45,733 nucleotides of DNA from Halomarina oriensis (GCF_009791395.1 NZ_WSZK01000027.1:1-45733), one strand, 5' to 3'. Numbered from the stretch's first letter, positions 7,072 to 14,823 are shown. Numbers and translations: made by a program. The notes: generated by a model not told the origin, from the letters alone.

Positions 7072-8031
7072 TCAGTCGTCCGACTCGGGAGCGACGGTCT
7101 GGCCGTCCGCGAGCCGGATGCCGCCGGAGAGGTCCATCTGTGGGAACGGGATGGAGATACCTTCGGCGTCGAAGCGCTGTTTGACGTTCGTCACGAAGTC
7201 GCCACGGATGCGCATGAAGTCGGCCCGCGAGGGGTTGGCGATCCAGATGCGCGACTGGAGACCGACGTAGGAGTCGGCGAGTTCCGTCAGGCGCACCGAC
7301 GGCGCGGGCTCGTCCATGATGTCGGGGTGGTCCTCCGCTTCGGTCATGATTATCTCCGTGGCCTGCTGGATGTCGTCGCTGTAGTCGATGCCGAAGGTGA
7401 ACTTCAGCCGGAGTTCGTCCTTCGCCACGGGGTTCTTGATGACGCCGTCGGTCAACTGACTGTTGGGAACCGTCAGCAGTTCGTTGTCGAAGGTTCGGAC
7501 CCGCGTGACGCGCAGCGAGATGTCCTCGACGATGCCCGAGTTCCCGTCCCACTCGATCCAGTCGCCGATGCGGAACGGCTTGTCCGTGTAGATGAACACG
7601 CCCGCGACGAAGTTCGCCAGCACGTCCTGCATCGCCAGTCCGATGGCGAGCGTCGCGGCGGCCGCGATGGTCGCCAGCGAGGTCAGGAAGTTGCCGAACC
7701 CGGCCAGTCCGAACGCCACCGAGACGGCGACGAACAGCATCACGAACGTGACGAGGCGGAGCAGCGGGGCCTTCGCGTGCTCGTCGAGTCCACGGGAGTC
7801 CATCACCCGTCTGACCAGCGGCGTCAGCAACGCCCGGCCGATAGCCCACAGCAGGACGAACGCGACGAGGAAGACGATGGCCTGACCGAGCGGCCCCGCC
7901 AACTGGTCGGGGACGCCGACGTCGGCCAGCAGTTCCGCGACCGGTTGGGAGGTGTCGGGGACTTCGGGAGTGGTGACACCGGTGTCGCCACCCGTCTCCG
8001 TCCCCTGTTGCAGGGGCGAGAGCGGCGTCAT
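7072..8031 (-). CDS. mscS: Small-conductance mechanosensitive channel, MscS family
   Basis: A 319-residue MscS-type channel that would release solutes on hypo-osmotic shock in the cytoplasmic membrane. Hydrophobic segments lie at about residues 48-68, 88-108 and 112-140. The third contains the pore-lining run of small residues (IAAAATLAIGLAMQD). It is followed by the family signature NFVAGVFIYTDKPFRIGDWIEW (residues 137-158) and the beta domain with VEDISLRVTRVRTFDNELL. The C-terminal alpha/beta domain is complete. The start overlaps the preceding CRM gene by 4 bp (ATGA), so the two are translationally coupled. Confidence 0.95.
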   Translation of the reverse strand: MTPLSPLQQGTETGGDTGVTTPEVPDTSQPVAELLADVGVPDQLAGPLGQAIVFLVAFVLLWAIGRALLTPLVRRVMDSRGLDEHAKAPLLRLVTFVMLFVAVSVAFGLAGFGNFLTSLATIAAAATLAIGLAMQDVLANFVAGVFIYTDKPFRIGDWIEWDGNSGIVEDISLRVTRVRTFDNELLTVPNSQLTDGVIKNPVAKDELRLKFTFGIDYSDDIQQATEIIMTEAEDHPDIMDEPAPSVRLTELADSYVGLQSRIWIANPSRADFMRIRGDFVTNVKQRFDAEGISIPFPQMDLSGGIRLADGQTVAPESDD

Positions 8032-8273
8032 CGATGGTAGACGGCGGTGTGTCCACGGACGTCCACCACGTCCGCGTTCACCCGCTCGGCGAGTTCCTCG
8101 GCCAGTTCTTCGGTCGTCGTCCCGCCACGCGAGGCGCGGAGGAACTTCGTCTTCACCACGGTTCGGTCCGCCAACTGGTCGTTCAACTCGGGAACGACCG
8201 CGTCGAGACCGCTCTTACCGACCCAGACGGTGACCTCCGCGTCGTGCGCGAGCGTCTTCAGATCGTCAGCCAT
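8028..8273 (-). CDS. YhbY-like CRM-domain RNA-binding protein
   Basis: The 81-residue protein is a single CRM (YhbY) domain. It carries the conserved VWVGKSGLDAVVPELNDQL segment with the GxxG-like loop (residues 17-35), then VVKTKFLRASRG and the terminal TAVYHR strand. YhbY associates with pre-50S ribosomal particles in bacteria; archaeal members are thought to act in RNA binding or ribosome assembly. It sits between rnp4 and mscS on one strand, and its stop overlaps the mscS start by 4 bp. Neighbourhood with RNase P protein 4 supports an RNA-related job. Confidence 0.9.
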   Translation of the reverse strand: MADDLKTLAHDAEVTVWVGKSGLDAVVPELNDQLADRTVVKTKFLRASRGGTTTEELAEELAERVNADVVDVRGHTAVYHR

Positions 8274-8377
8274 TGTTGTCCCGGCTTACGAAGCGGTGCG
8301 GTTCAACGTTTCCACTTCGAGGCGTCGGTCCGTGCGAGACTCCCGTCGGCGTGAACGCGACGGAGGGGCCGTCGTTC

Positions 8378-8665
8378 TCAGCCGCCGTCGCGGTACGGGT
8401 AGCGCTGGTGCGCACCGCAGTCGCAGGTCACCACGACGTGGCCCTCCTGCGTGCGGACGCGAGCGTTCCGCCCCGGTCGGAGGTAGACGTCACAGCGGTC
8501 GCAGGTGAAACGCTTGAACGGACGAGGCAGCCCACAGCGGTTGCGCTCGGCGATGCGTCGGGCGAGGCGGACGTACTCGCGCGAGCGTTCGTACTCGTCC
8601 TCGGCCGCCGCTCTCCGGGCGAGGGCGTGTAACCGGTCGATGCGCTCCTCCGCGATGGTGGCCAT
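8378..8665 (-). CDS. rnp4: Ribonuclease P protein component 4 (Rpp21/Rpr2 family)
   Basis: A 95-residue subunit of archaeal RNase P, which trims tRNA 5' leaders. The N-terminal two helices (residues 1-40) are rich in Arg and Ala. A zinc ribbon follows: one Cys in NRCGLP, the CDRC pair, and CDCG near the C-terminus, giving the four expected ligands. The loop between them has the typical basic PRPFKRF and RPGRNARVR stretches for RNA contact. A TATA-like CTATACG about 35 bp upstream (8699-8706) supports the ATG at 8665. It heads an rnp4, CRM domain, mscS gene order. Confidence 0.93.
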   Translation of the reverse strand: MATIAEERIDRLHALARRAAAEDEYERSREYVRLARRIAERNRCGLPRPFKRFTCDRCDVYLRPGRNARVRTQEGHVVVTCDCGAHQRYPYRDGG

Positions 8666-9040
8666 GCTGTGTTACGAGAGAGTGGTTGCTGGCAGTCGCG
8701 TATAGCGGTTGTCGTTCGTGATGGGGGAGTCCCGCGGGGAGCGAGTGGCTGTGAAGCAGCGACCTCGAAAGCCCTCGGCTGCTCGACTCGGGAGGCACAC
8801 CCTGTGCTCCTCAAGCTATCGCCCCGCGGTGCTTGGGGTGGCCGCCGTCACCGAACGTTCGGACGCGGTCGACGGAGTCGGGGCGGCGCGGTTGTGGCCC
8901 TGGCGGACCGAGAGGGCGCAGGTGTAGCGTTCGATGACTCTCGATGCCGTCGGACCCACAGGACACCGAGCGACGCAGGAGCCGAGTCCACACACTCGAT
9001 TCCGGCAGTCCTAACACCCGAACGGGACACTCGAAGACGA
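8666..9040. other. Intergenic region between divergent rnp4 and GT4 genes
   Basis: No supported gene. It holds the rnp4 TATA element (about 8700), a perfect 12-bp palindrome CCGAACGTTCGG at 8851-8862, and a weak TATA (gtcctaacac, about 9009-9018) 28 bp before the glycosyltransferase ATG. Several GC-rich complementary stretches (for instance CCCGCGGGG near 8731) could form RNA structure, but I match no known RNA family. Confidence 0.5.
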
Positions 9041-10099
9041 ATGCGGGTTCTGAACTACCTGGAACTGGAAGGGCCGCTCCGTCGCTCGGGGTGGGCCACC
9101 TCCGTCGCCGCCCAGCGCAAGGCGCTCGCCGACACCGACGTCGAACTCCTCACCTCGCCGTGGCGCGGTGGCTCGCTGTCGACGGCGGCCGTCCACACCC
9201 TCGTCGGTGACGGCCCGGTCGTCGACTTCGACGTGGCCCACACCAACGCCATCGGGCCGGGGTCGGTCGCCGTCGCCCAGCACGCGAGACACCACGGGAT
9301 GCCGCTCGTCGCCCACGCCCACATCACCCGCGAGGACTTCGCCGAGTCGTTCCGTGGCTCGGAGCAGGTCGGCCCCTACCTCGAACGCTACTTGCGGTGG
9401 TTCTACTCGCAGGCCGACCTGGTGGTCTGTCCGAGCGAGTACACGAAAGGCGTCCTCGAATCCTACCCCGTCGACGCCCCCATCCGCCCCATCACGAACG
9501 GCGTGGATATGGAGTCGCTGGCGGGGTACGAGGCGTTCCGCGAGGAGTACCGCGAGCGCTACGACCTGGAGGGGATGGTCCCGTTCGCCGTCGGCAACGT
9601 CTTCGAGCGCAAGGGGCTGACGACGTTCTGCGAACTCGCACGGGAGACGGAGTACGACTTCGCGTGGTTCGGCACCGTCGATGACGGACCCCAGGCCAGC
9701 GAGACGGTCAGGAAGTGGACGAGCGACCCGCCCGAGAACGTCACGTTCACCGGGTGGATAGACGACAAGCGCGGTGCGTTCGCCGCCGGGGACGTGTTCT
9801 GTTTCCCGGCGAAAGTCGAGAACCAGGGTATCGTCGTCCTCGAAGCGATGGCCTGTGGGAAGGCCGTCGTCCTCTCCGATATCCCCGTCTTCCGGGAGTT
9901 CTACACCGACGGCGAGGACTGTCTCATCTGCTCGTCGCGCGAGGAGTTCCGCGAGGCGCTGGACCGACTGGCCGAGAACCCCGACCTGCGCGAGCGACTG
10001 GGCGAGAACGCGAAGGAGACCGCTCGCGAGCACTCGCTGGACCGCGTCGGTGAGGGACTGAAGCAGGCCTACGAGGACGTGCTGTCGGGGCGCGTCTAA
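9041..10099 (+). CDS. GT4-family glycosyltransferase
   Basis: This 352-residue retaining GT-B glycosyltransferase would transfer a sugar from a nucleotide donor, probably to a lipid or surface glycan on the cytoplasmic face of the membrane. The N-terminal Rossmann half ends with LVVCPSEYTKGVLESY and the linker PIRPITNGVDMESL. The C-terminal half carries the donor-binding E-x7-E motif (ENQGIVVLEAMACGKAVVL, residues 262-280). A TATA-like cctaaca lies 28 bp before the ATG at 9041, which excludes the long upstream extension. Another GT4 gene lies 1.6 kb downstream on the same strand. The AT-rich insert between them suggests the two were once neighbours. Confidence 0.92.
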   Translation: MRVLNYLELEGPLRRSGWATSVAAQRKALADTDVELLTSPWRGGSLSTAAVHTLVGDGPVVDFDVAHTNAIGPGSVAVAQHARHHGMPLVAHAHITREDFAESFRGSEQVGPYLERYLRWFYSQADLVVCPSEYTKGVLESYPVDAPIRPITNGVDMESLAGYEAFREEYRERYDLEGMVPFAVGNVFERKGLTTFCELARETEYDFAWFGTVDDGPQASETVRKWTSDPPENVTFTGWIDDKRGAFAAGDVFCFPAKVENQGIVVLEAMACGKAVVLSDIPVFREFYTDGEDCLICSSREEFREALDRLAENPDLRERLGENAKETAREHSLDRVGEGLKQAYEDVLSGRV

Positions 10100-10183
10100 T
10101 CGACTGTACTGTGGGGAGAGAGGGGATGGGAACGATGCGACGTATAATAGAAACCACGTATTTTGATCGAGTGTCGAATAGCC

Positions 10184-10837
10184 TTACCCGACGGCGCACA
10201 CCTTGTAACGGTATTCGTAGTCCTCAGGTACGCACATGCGTCCGGTCACCTCACAATTGTTATAAAACCCATCATCACAAGGAAGATTAAGCGGTCCTCC
10301 TTGCCGGAGCAGTGATCCAACACAAGCCAGACAGCCGAAGGTCGCAGTACCCAGTGTTGCCGCACAGGCAGCACAACCGACCAAAAACGCGGGGATTTGG
10401 AGAGCCCAACCGATGATGTCGACGAAACAATTCCAGTTTTGGTCGAGAAACGGGCAGTCGGAGATAGGAACGGAGCAACAGCCCCCAGGCCCACCTCCTG
10501 TTGCAGCATCTGTACCAACACCCGGTTCGCGTACCAGTGTGGAGGTTTCTTGAGTGACATCACCACTCACCACGCGAGTGGTAGTGACACTACCGTCAGA
10601 AGAGCTGGAAAGTTGCAATGACGGTCCACCACTCACTTCCTCAAATCGATATCCGACCGCATGGAAATCAACTTCATCAGAGGGGTTTCCGAGCCAGAGG
10701 AGGTACGCTTCTTGATTGACGAGAGAACGCTTGTTGTCGAAAGTGATTACAGCGTACTCTCGCTCATCAACGGTTCGATATCTGCTCTGTTCGAATAGAG
10801 GAATCCAACCCTGTTCTTCCATCACGTTCAGAATCAT
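10184..10837 (-). CDS. Halocin C8-like cysteine-rich precursor (main part)
   Basis: This frame encodes 217 residues. Residues 1-80 form a soluble domain of the sort that precedes the toxin in halocin C8-type precursors. A Gly-rich linker (residues 113-120) leads to a C-terminal domain of about 100 residues with 12 cysteines. Its core is a hydrophobic Gly/Ala helix with a C-x2-C-x10-C-x2-C pattern (GCAACAATLGTATFGCLAC), reminiscent of mature halocin C8, which is also short, hydrophobic and Cys-rich. If functional, the peptide would be secreted and kill related archaea. The same frame continues upstream through a single TAA to a Tat signal at 11035, so the natural start is probably there. Similarity is by pattern, not by a database match. 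Confidence 0.65.
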   Translation of the reverse strand: MILNVMEEQGWIPLFEQSRYRTVDEREYAVITFDNKRSLVNQEAYLLWLGNPSDEVDFHAVGYRFEEVSGGPSLQLSSSSDGSVTTTRVVSGDVTQETSTLVREPGVGTDAATGGGPGGCCSVPISDCPFLDQNWNCFVDIIGWALQIPAFLVGCAACAATLGTATFGCLACVGSLLRQGGPLNLPCDDGFYNNCEVTGRMCVPEDYEYRYKVCAVG

Positions 10838-10885
10838 CTCAGCCTCAGGGTCCGACTTTATTTTGGAGACTATTTCGTCTTTTTT

Positions 10886-11035
10886 TTATCGCCTTGGTGT
10901 TTTTTTAACTTCAGGGAATTCGCGGACATCTACGTTTCGTTCAGCACTGGAGGTTCGTATCAGGCTTGTGCCTGTGGCCGTAGCAGCCCCTGCTGTACCA
11001 ATCGATTTAAGGAGTTTTCTTCTATTGACATCCAT
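10886..11035 (-). pseudogene. Tat signal peptide segment of the halocin-like gene, ended by TAA
   Basis: ATG at 11035 opens 49 codons starting MDVNRRKLLKSIGTAG, a classic twin-arginine signal, followed by an Ala/Thr-rich segment and SSAERNVDVREFPEV. The frame then meets TAA (10886-10888) inside an A-rich run. It reopens at once in the same frame into KKDEIVSKIKSDPEAE and the downstream halocin-like protein. A TATA box 28 bp upstream supports 11035 as the true start. As sequenced, the exported precursor could only be made by readthrough or if the base is wrong. Confidence 0.65.
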
Positions 11036-11059
11036 CAGTCAAATATCCGTAGTGCATGG

Positions 11060-11066
11060 TTTAAAT
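11060..11066 (-). promoter_or_regulatory. TATA box of the halocin-like gene
   Basis: Minus-strand ATTTAAA is centred about 28 bp upstream of the ATG at 11035, the spacing of leaderless haloarchaeal promoters. It fixes the start of the precursor upstream of the in-frame TAA and shows that the gene is transcribed separately from the membrane-protein gene. Confidence 0.6.
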
Positions 11067-11106
11067 CTTTGCATCCGTCGATGACAAAATTGGCAAGCTA
11101 AATTAT

Positions 11107-11373
11107 TCAAACTACTCCATTAATAGTTGAAAACCATACGATCACACCGATGCAAACTAGAGCCACGCCAATCATCCCATATTCCAGAGCTACAGGTATC
11201 GATTCGTAGCTAGAGTCGAAAAAATAGTATAGAGAGGCGAGCGTCAGTAGCAACACCAACGAAATATCTGAGTAAAGCACACCTGATTCGGCACCACCAG
11301 ACCAACCAGCGTAAGCACGTAGTGCGGTCCCCACGGCACCAAGCATGAAGACAATCGGGAGATATTTCTTCAT
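11107..11373 (-). CDS. Small three-helix membrane protein, possible halocin immunity
   Basis: From ATG 11373 the product is 88 residues: MKKYLPIVFMLGAVGTAL, then two further hydrophobic helices at about residues 32-50 and 63-83. A TATA-like TTTTATCAA (about 11397-11405) lies 28 bp upstream and supports this start. The frame is open further upstream to a TTG at 11484 and beyond, giving a 125-residue alternative. The gene precedes the halocin-like gene by 71 bp on the same strand and shares its AT-rich composition. Small membrane proteins beside bacteriocin genes often give immunity, but that role here is inferred from position only. Confidence 0.55.
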   Translation of the reverse strand: MKKYLPIVFMLGAVGTALRAYAGWSGGAESGVLYSDISLVLLLTLASLYYFFDSSYESIPVALEYGMIGVALVCIGVIVWFSTINGVV

Positions 11374-11558
11374 TAACTTAATTGTCGTAGCGAGGATTGA
11401 TAAAACTACTCGCCCAGGTGAAGAGACACCGTTAATAAAACCAGGAAATCTTACCGACGGAAGTTCATCAAGTGGGAGATTCAATATTTGAGTTTCGTTG
11501 TAAAACGTGCCGTATCACATGTTTATCTGCATTGAAATCGCGAGTATCTGGACAAACC

Positions 11559-11584
11559 GTCATCATACGCAAACGTAGGATGAC
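11559..11584 (+). terminator. Hairpin with T-rich tail in the islet
   Basis: GTCATC-a-TACG and CGTA-g-GATGAC pair around the loop CAAA, a 10-bp stem with one mismatch. On the plus strand it is followed by T-rich sequence (attttgtt, about 11597-11604), which looks like an intrinsic terminator. It lies upstream of the membrane-protein gene and before the second glycosyltransferase. Confidence 0.45.
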
Positions 11585-11742
11585 GAGAGATTTAGAATTT
11601 TGTTAGAAAATGTCCGACATCATCTGATTAGGCGAATCAACGCTCCGCGTTATGTGTCTGCTGTATTATCACCCTGAGCTCGATTCAGAGCCTGCAGTTC
11701 AGATAACAACGACTTAGGCGTTCGACCGTCCATCGGTTGAAA

Positions 11743-12888
11743 ATGCGACCCGACGTGGCCGTCTTCACCGACACGTATCTCCCGACGGTGAACGGCGTCA
11801 CCTACACCATCCAGGCGTGGCGCGACCGGTGGGTCGGGCGTGGCGGCCGGATGCCCGTGGTCTACCCCCGCAGTGCGCACGACCCCGCGGTCGACGAGTA
11901 CCCCGTGTTCAGCCTCCCGTTCCCGTTCTACGACGGCTTCCGCGTCGGCACACCCTGGATTCCGAAGGCGGTCCGCGATGTGGACCTCGTCCACTCACAC
12001 ACCCCGTTCGGAATCGGACTGGCGGGACTCGCACTCGCCAAGCGACGGGACCTCCCGTTCGTCGCCTCGTTCCACACGCCGACCTCCGAGTACGCCAACT
12101 ACCTCTCGAACTCCGCGCTCGCGTCGGTCATCTCCTCGGTGGCCGACGGCTACGAGACCCGCGTCCTCAGACGAGCGGACCGCGTCGTCACGCCGTCGCC
12201 GAGCGCGAAACGTCGTCTCCGTGAACGCGGCGTCGACGTCCCCATCACCGTCGTTCCGAACGGTATCGACGTCGAGCGGTTCTCTCCGGGTGACGGCGAG
12301 GCGTTTCGCGAGCGCCACGGTCTCGACCTCGACGGGACCGTCGTCGGCTACATCGGCCGCCACGGCTACGAGAAGCGCCTGCAAGACGTCGTGACGGCCT
12401 GCGAGCGACTCGACCGCGAGGTGACGGTCGTCTTCGCCGGCGACGGTCCGGCCAGAGCGTCGCTCGAAGCCCGTGCCGAGGAGTCACCGCTCGACGTGCG
12501 CTTCCTCGGGTTCCTGGAGCGAGCGGAGATGCCGGCGTTCTACACCGCGCTCGACGTGTTCGGACACCCCAGTCCCGTCGAGACGGAGGGACTGGTCGCT
12601 CTCGAAGCCAACGCCTGCGGGACGCCCGTCGTCGGCGTCGACGCGGGCGGCCTCGCCGACACGGTTCGGGACGGGGAGACGGGCGTCCACTACCAGCCGG
12701 GGGACCTCGACGGGTTCGCCGACGGTATCGAACGGGCGCTCGCCGACCGCGAACGACTCCACGAGGCGTGTCTCGTCCGTCGTGACGAGACGAGCGTCGA
12801 ACACGCCGTCGACCGCCTGGAGTCGGTCTACACCGAGGTGCTCGACGGAACGACCGACCGTCCGTCCGTCGAGACGCACCACGACTGA
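11743..12888 (+). CDS. GT4-family glycosyltransferase
   Basis: A 381-residue GT-B enzyme. The N-terminus VAVFTDTYLPTVNGVTYTIQ (residues 5-24) is the acceptor-side signature of the mannosyl- and glucosyl-transferase group that acts on lipids or glycerol-linked acceptors. HSHTPFGIG and SFHTPTSEY follow, then VVPNGIDVERF, GYIGRHGYEKR and VVFAGDGPARASLE. The E-x7-E motif ETEGLVALEANACGTPVV lies near residues 284-301. I choose ATG 11743 over a TTG two codons earlier. A weak TATA (acttaggc) lies about 28 bp upstream. It may work with the GT4 gene at 9041 in glycolipid or surface-glycan synthesis; the acceptor is not deducible. Confidence 0.92.
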   Translation: MRPDVAVFTDTYLPTVNGVTYTIQAWRDRWVGRGGRMPVVYPRSAHDPAVDEYPVFSLPFPFYDGFRVGTPWIPKAVRDVDLVHSHTPFGIGLAGLALAKRRDLPFVASFHTPTSEYANYLSNSALASVISSVADGYETRVLRRADRVVTPSPSAKRRLRERGVDVPITVVPNGIDVERFSPGDGEAFRERHGLDLDGTVVGYIGRHGYEKRLQDVVTACERLDREVTVVFAGDGPARASLEARAEESPLDVRFLGFLERAEMPAFYTALDVFGHPSPVETEGLVALEANACGTPVVGVDAGGLADTVRDGETGVHYQPGDLDGFADGIERALADRERLHEACLVRRDETSVEHAVDRLESVYTEVLDGTTDRPSVETHHD

Positions 12889-12994
12889 GCCTTCACGGCT
12901 GAACCCTCCGGCGTGTGGCGGCGCGTGTGAACCACACCCAGGGCTAGCATCGTTGAGTGAACGTCTTTTTGCCGAGAGTCCTTCGGCGTACGAT

Positions 12995-14251
12995 ATGAAA
13001 CTCAGGGGACTGCTGTTCGGCGGGAAGCTTCGAGTCGTCGCGGTCGTGTTCCTCCTCGTCGCCGCGAGCGTCGTCGGGGCGTACACGCTCGGCCTCGTCG
13101 GGCGGCCGGCGGTGACGGACGTCGAGAACCGCTTCGGTGACGTCGACCGGAACGAGACGACCATCCGGACGGACCTCGCGCTGTCGAACCCCAACCCGGT
13201 CGGGGTCCGGTTGGGCGGCGCGTCGGTCGACTACACCGTCTACATGAACGACGTCGAGATGGCCCAGGGCGGCCGCGACGGGGTGAACCTCCCACGAGGC
13301 GACTCCGAGTTGGGGTTCACCACGCAGATGGACAACGAACGCATCCCTGCGTGGTGGGTCAGCCACATCGAGAACGACGAGCGCACCGAGGTGACCATCG
13401 ACGCGAGCGTCCACTCCTCGACGCTCGGCCGGTCGTTCGACCTCCCGCAGCGACGCACCATCGAGACGGACATCATCGGGCAGTTCCGGTCGACGGAGGA
13501 CCGGCCGGTGAACGCGAACCAACCGCTCGTCTCGGACCCGGTGCTCGTCGTCCGGGAGACCGACGCCCAGTGGGGTGAGGTCACCGAAGCCCGGACGCCC
13601 ATCGACGCGTCGATGACCGTCTACAACCCGAAGTCGGTGCCGTACGTCGTCACCGAGATCGGCTACAACGTGACGATGAACGACGTCCCCGTCGGCAACG
13701 GGACGACCGACGAGGGGTACGTCATCCCCGCCGGGGCCGAGAAGACCGTCGGCACGACGATGGCCATCGACAACAGTCGCCTCGACGAGTGGTGGGTGAC
13801 CCACCTCCGGAACGACCAGGTGACCGAGATGCGCATCGACTTCCACGCGACCATCCGCCTGCCCAACGGCGAGACGGTTCGCGTCCCGCTGGACGCACTG
13901 ACCTACACGAAGACCATCGAGACGGACATCTTCGGGACGAAGAACGCCAGCACGAACGGGTCGGCGAGCGCGGGTGAGACGACGCCGGCGACGACGGCCG
14001 GCCCGACGTCGACACGAACGCAGCCGCCGACGACGAGCGACGACGGCGGACTGCTCGGCGGTGACGGGACGACGACGAGCACGCGACCGACCGAGACGGC
14101 GGCCGGGACGACGACCGACGACGGTGGACTGCTCGGCGCTGCCGACACCGAGACGGCGACGACGCCGGCACCCACGGCGACCCGGACCGAGAACGGGACG
14201 GGAGGACTGACCGGCGGCGGGACGGAGACCGACGACGGCGGCCTCCCCTGA
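12995..14251 (+). CDS. Membrane-anchored protein with two LEA14/WHy-like domains
   Basis: This 418-residue protein has an N-terminal signal anchor (residues 12-33). Two homologous beta-sandwich domains follow (about residues 35-165 and 185-310). Each has the WHy/LEA-2 pattern: LALSNPNPVGVRLGG in the first and MTVYNPKSVPYVVTEIGY in the second, then a xxWWVxHxxND segment and a closing TIETDI strand. LEA14-type domains are linked to dehydration tolerance, and archaeal versions are usually extracellular. The last 100 residues are a Thr/Ala/Asp-rich tail with recurring DDGGLLG units, probably disordered and possibly glycosylated. A T-rich element (cttttt, 12964-12969) lies at TATA distance before the ATG. 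Confidence 0.83.
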   Translation: MKLRGLLFGGKLRVVAVVFLLVAASVVGAYTLGLVGRPAVTDVENRFGDVDRNETTIRTDLALSNPNPVGVRLGGASVDYTVYMNDVEMAQGGRDGVNLPRGDSELGFTTQMDNERIPAWWVSHIENDERTEVTIDASVHSSTLGRSFDLPQRRTIETDIIGQFRSTEDRPVNANQPLVSDPVLVVRETDAQWGEVTEARTPIDASMTVYNPKSVPYVVTEIGYNVTMNDVPVGNGTTDEGYVIPAGAEKTVGTTMAIDNSRLDEWWVTHLRNDQVTEMRIDFHATIRLPNGETVRVPLDALTYTKTIETDIFGTKNASTNGSASAGETTPATTAGPTSTRTQPPTTSDDGGLLGGDGTTTSTRPTETAAGTTTDDGGLLGAADTETATTPAPTATRTENGTGGLTGGGTETDDGGLP

Positions 14252-14390
14252 CGAGGGTCGAGGCGAGTCGAGTGGGCGAACAGAGAGTCACGGAGCGGCG
14301 AGTGAGACGGGGACCGCCCGCGAGCAGCGCCGTGGGGCGTGCGGTCGGGGCTCACACTACGTTTATCCCGTCCGTCGCGTAGAGACGGGT

Positions 14391-14823
14391 ATGTCGCGGA
14401 GTCACCCCACTCCTGGTCGCGTTCTCCACTGACCGTACCGACGGTGTCGTCGAAGTCACCATCGACGGCGACACCTACTCCCTCTCGCCCGTCGCCGCCC
14501 GCGAACTGGCCGACGGTATCGCCGACGCGCTGACCGAGCGCCACGCGTTCGTCCACACCCGCTACGAGCGCCGCGGCGACGGTTCGGTCGTCGTCGCTCG
14601 CCGCCGCGCCGACTCGGCGGGCAACGAAGTCGTGTTCGACTCGTCCGAAGACCTGCGGGCGACGTTCGAGGCGTTGCCCGACCGCTTCGTCGCAGACGAC
14701 GTCACTCGTGTCTCCGGGTCGAGACGCCACCTGCTGGTTCGCTTCTTCGCCGAAGCGCCCGCGTTCGACTGCGTGTTGGTCTCGGAGAACCCGCTGTGTG
14801 CGAAGAAAGGCGAGAGCGGGTAG
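14391..14823 (+). pseudogene. Small DUF7528-like protein gene with an N-terminal frame break
   Basis: A TATA box (cgtttatcc, about 14360-14368) places a leaderless start at ATG 14391, but that frame stops after 13 codons. The plus-one frame, entered before about 14430, is coding to TAG 14821: DGVVEVTIDGDTYSLSPVAAREL, DALTERHAFVH, VVVARRRADSAGNEVVFDS and RRHLLVRFFAEAPAFDCVLVS. It resembles a haloarchaeal family I know as DUF7528. No ATG, GTG or TTG starts the second frame at a suitable place except a GTG at 14632, which would lose half of the domain. One inserted or missing base near 14400-14425 explains it. It may be real decay or an assembly indel. Confidence 0.65.

Larger units (their letters stand above)
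10100..11742. other. AT-rich genomic islet between two glycosyltransferase genes
   Basis: From about 10135 to 11735 the base composition drops sharply relative to the GC-rich flanks, with many T and A runs. Codons such as AAA, ATA and TTT are frequent here and nearly absent elsewhere. It contains a minus-strand two-gene unit (membrane protein, then halocin-like precursor), each with its own TATA element. Both flanks are GT4 genes on the plus strand. No transposase, integrase or clear terminal repeats were seen. Horizontal origin is inferred from composition and cargo. Confidence 0.75.

Noticed and set aside
8666-9040. A tRNA or snoRNA in the rnp4/GT4 gap
   Set aside because: I could not draw a cloverleaf, and box C/D-like fragments (tgatg) lack a matching partner.
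10886-10888. Selenocysteine or pyrrolysine recoding at the halocin-like stop
   Set aside because: The codon is TAA, which neither system reads.
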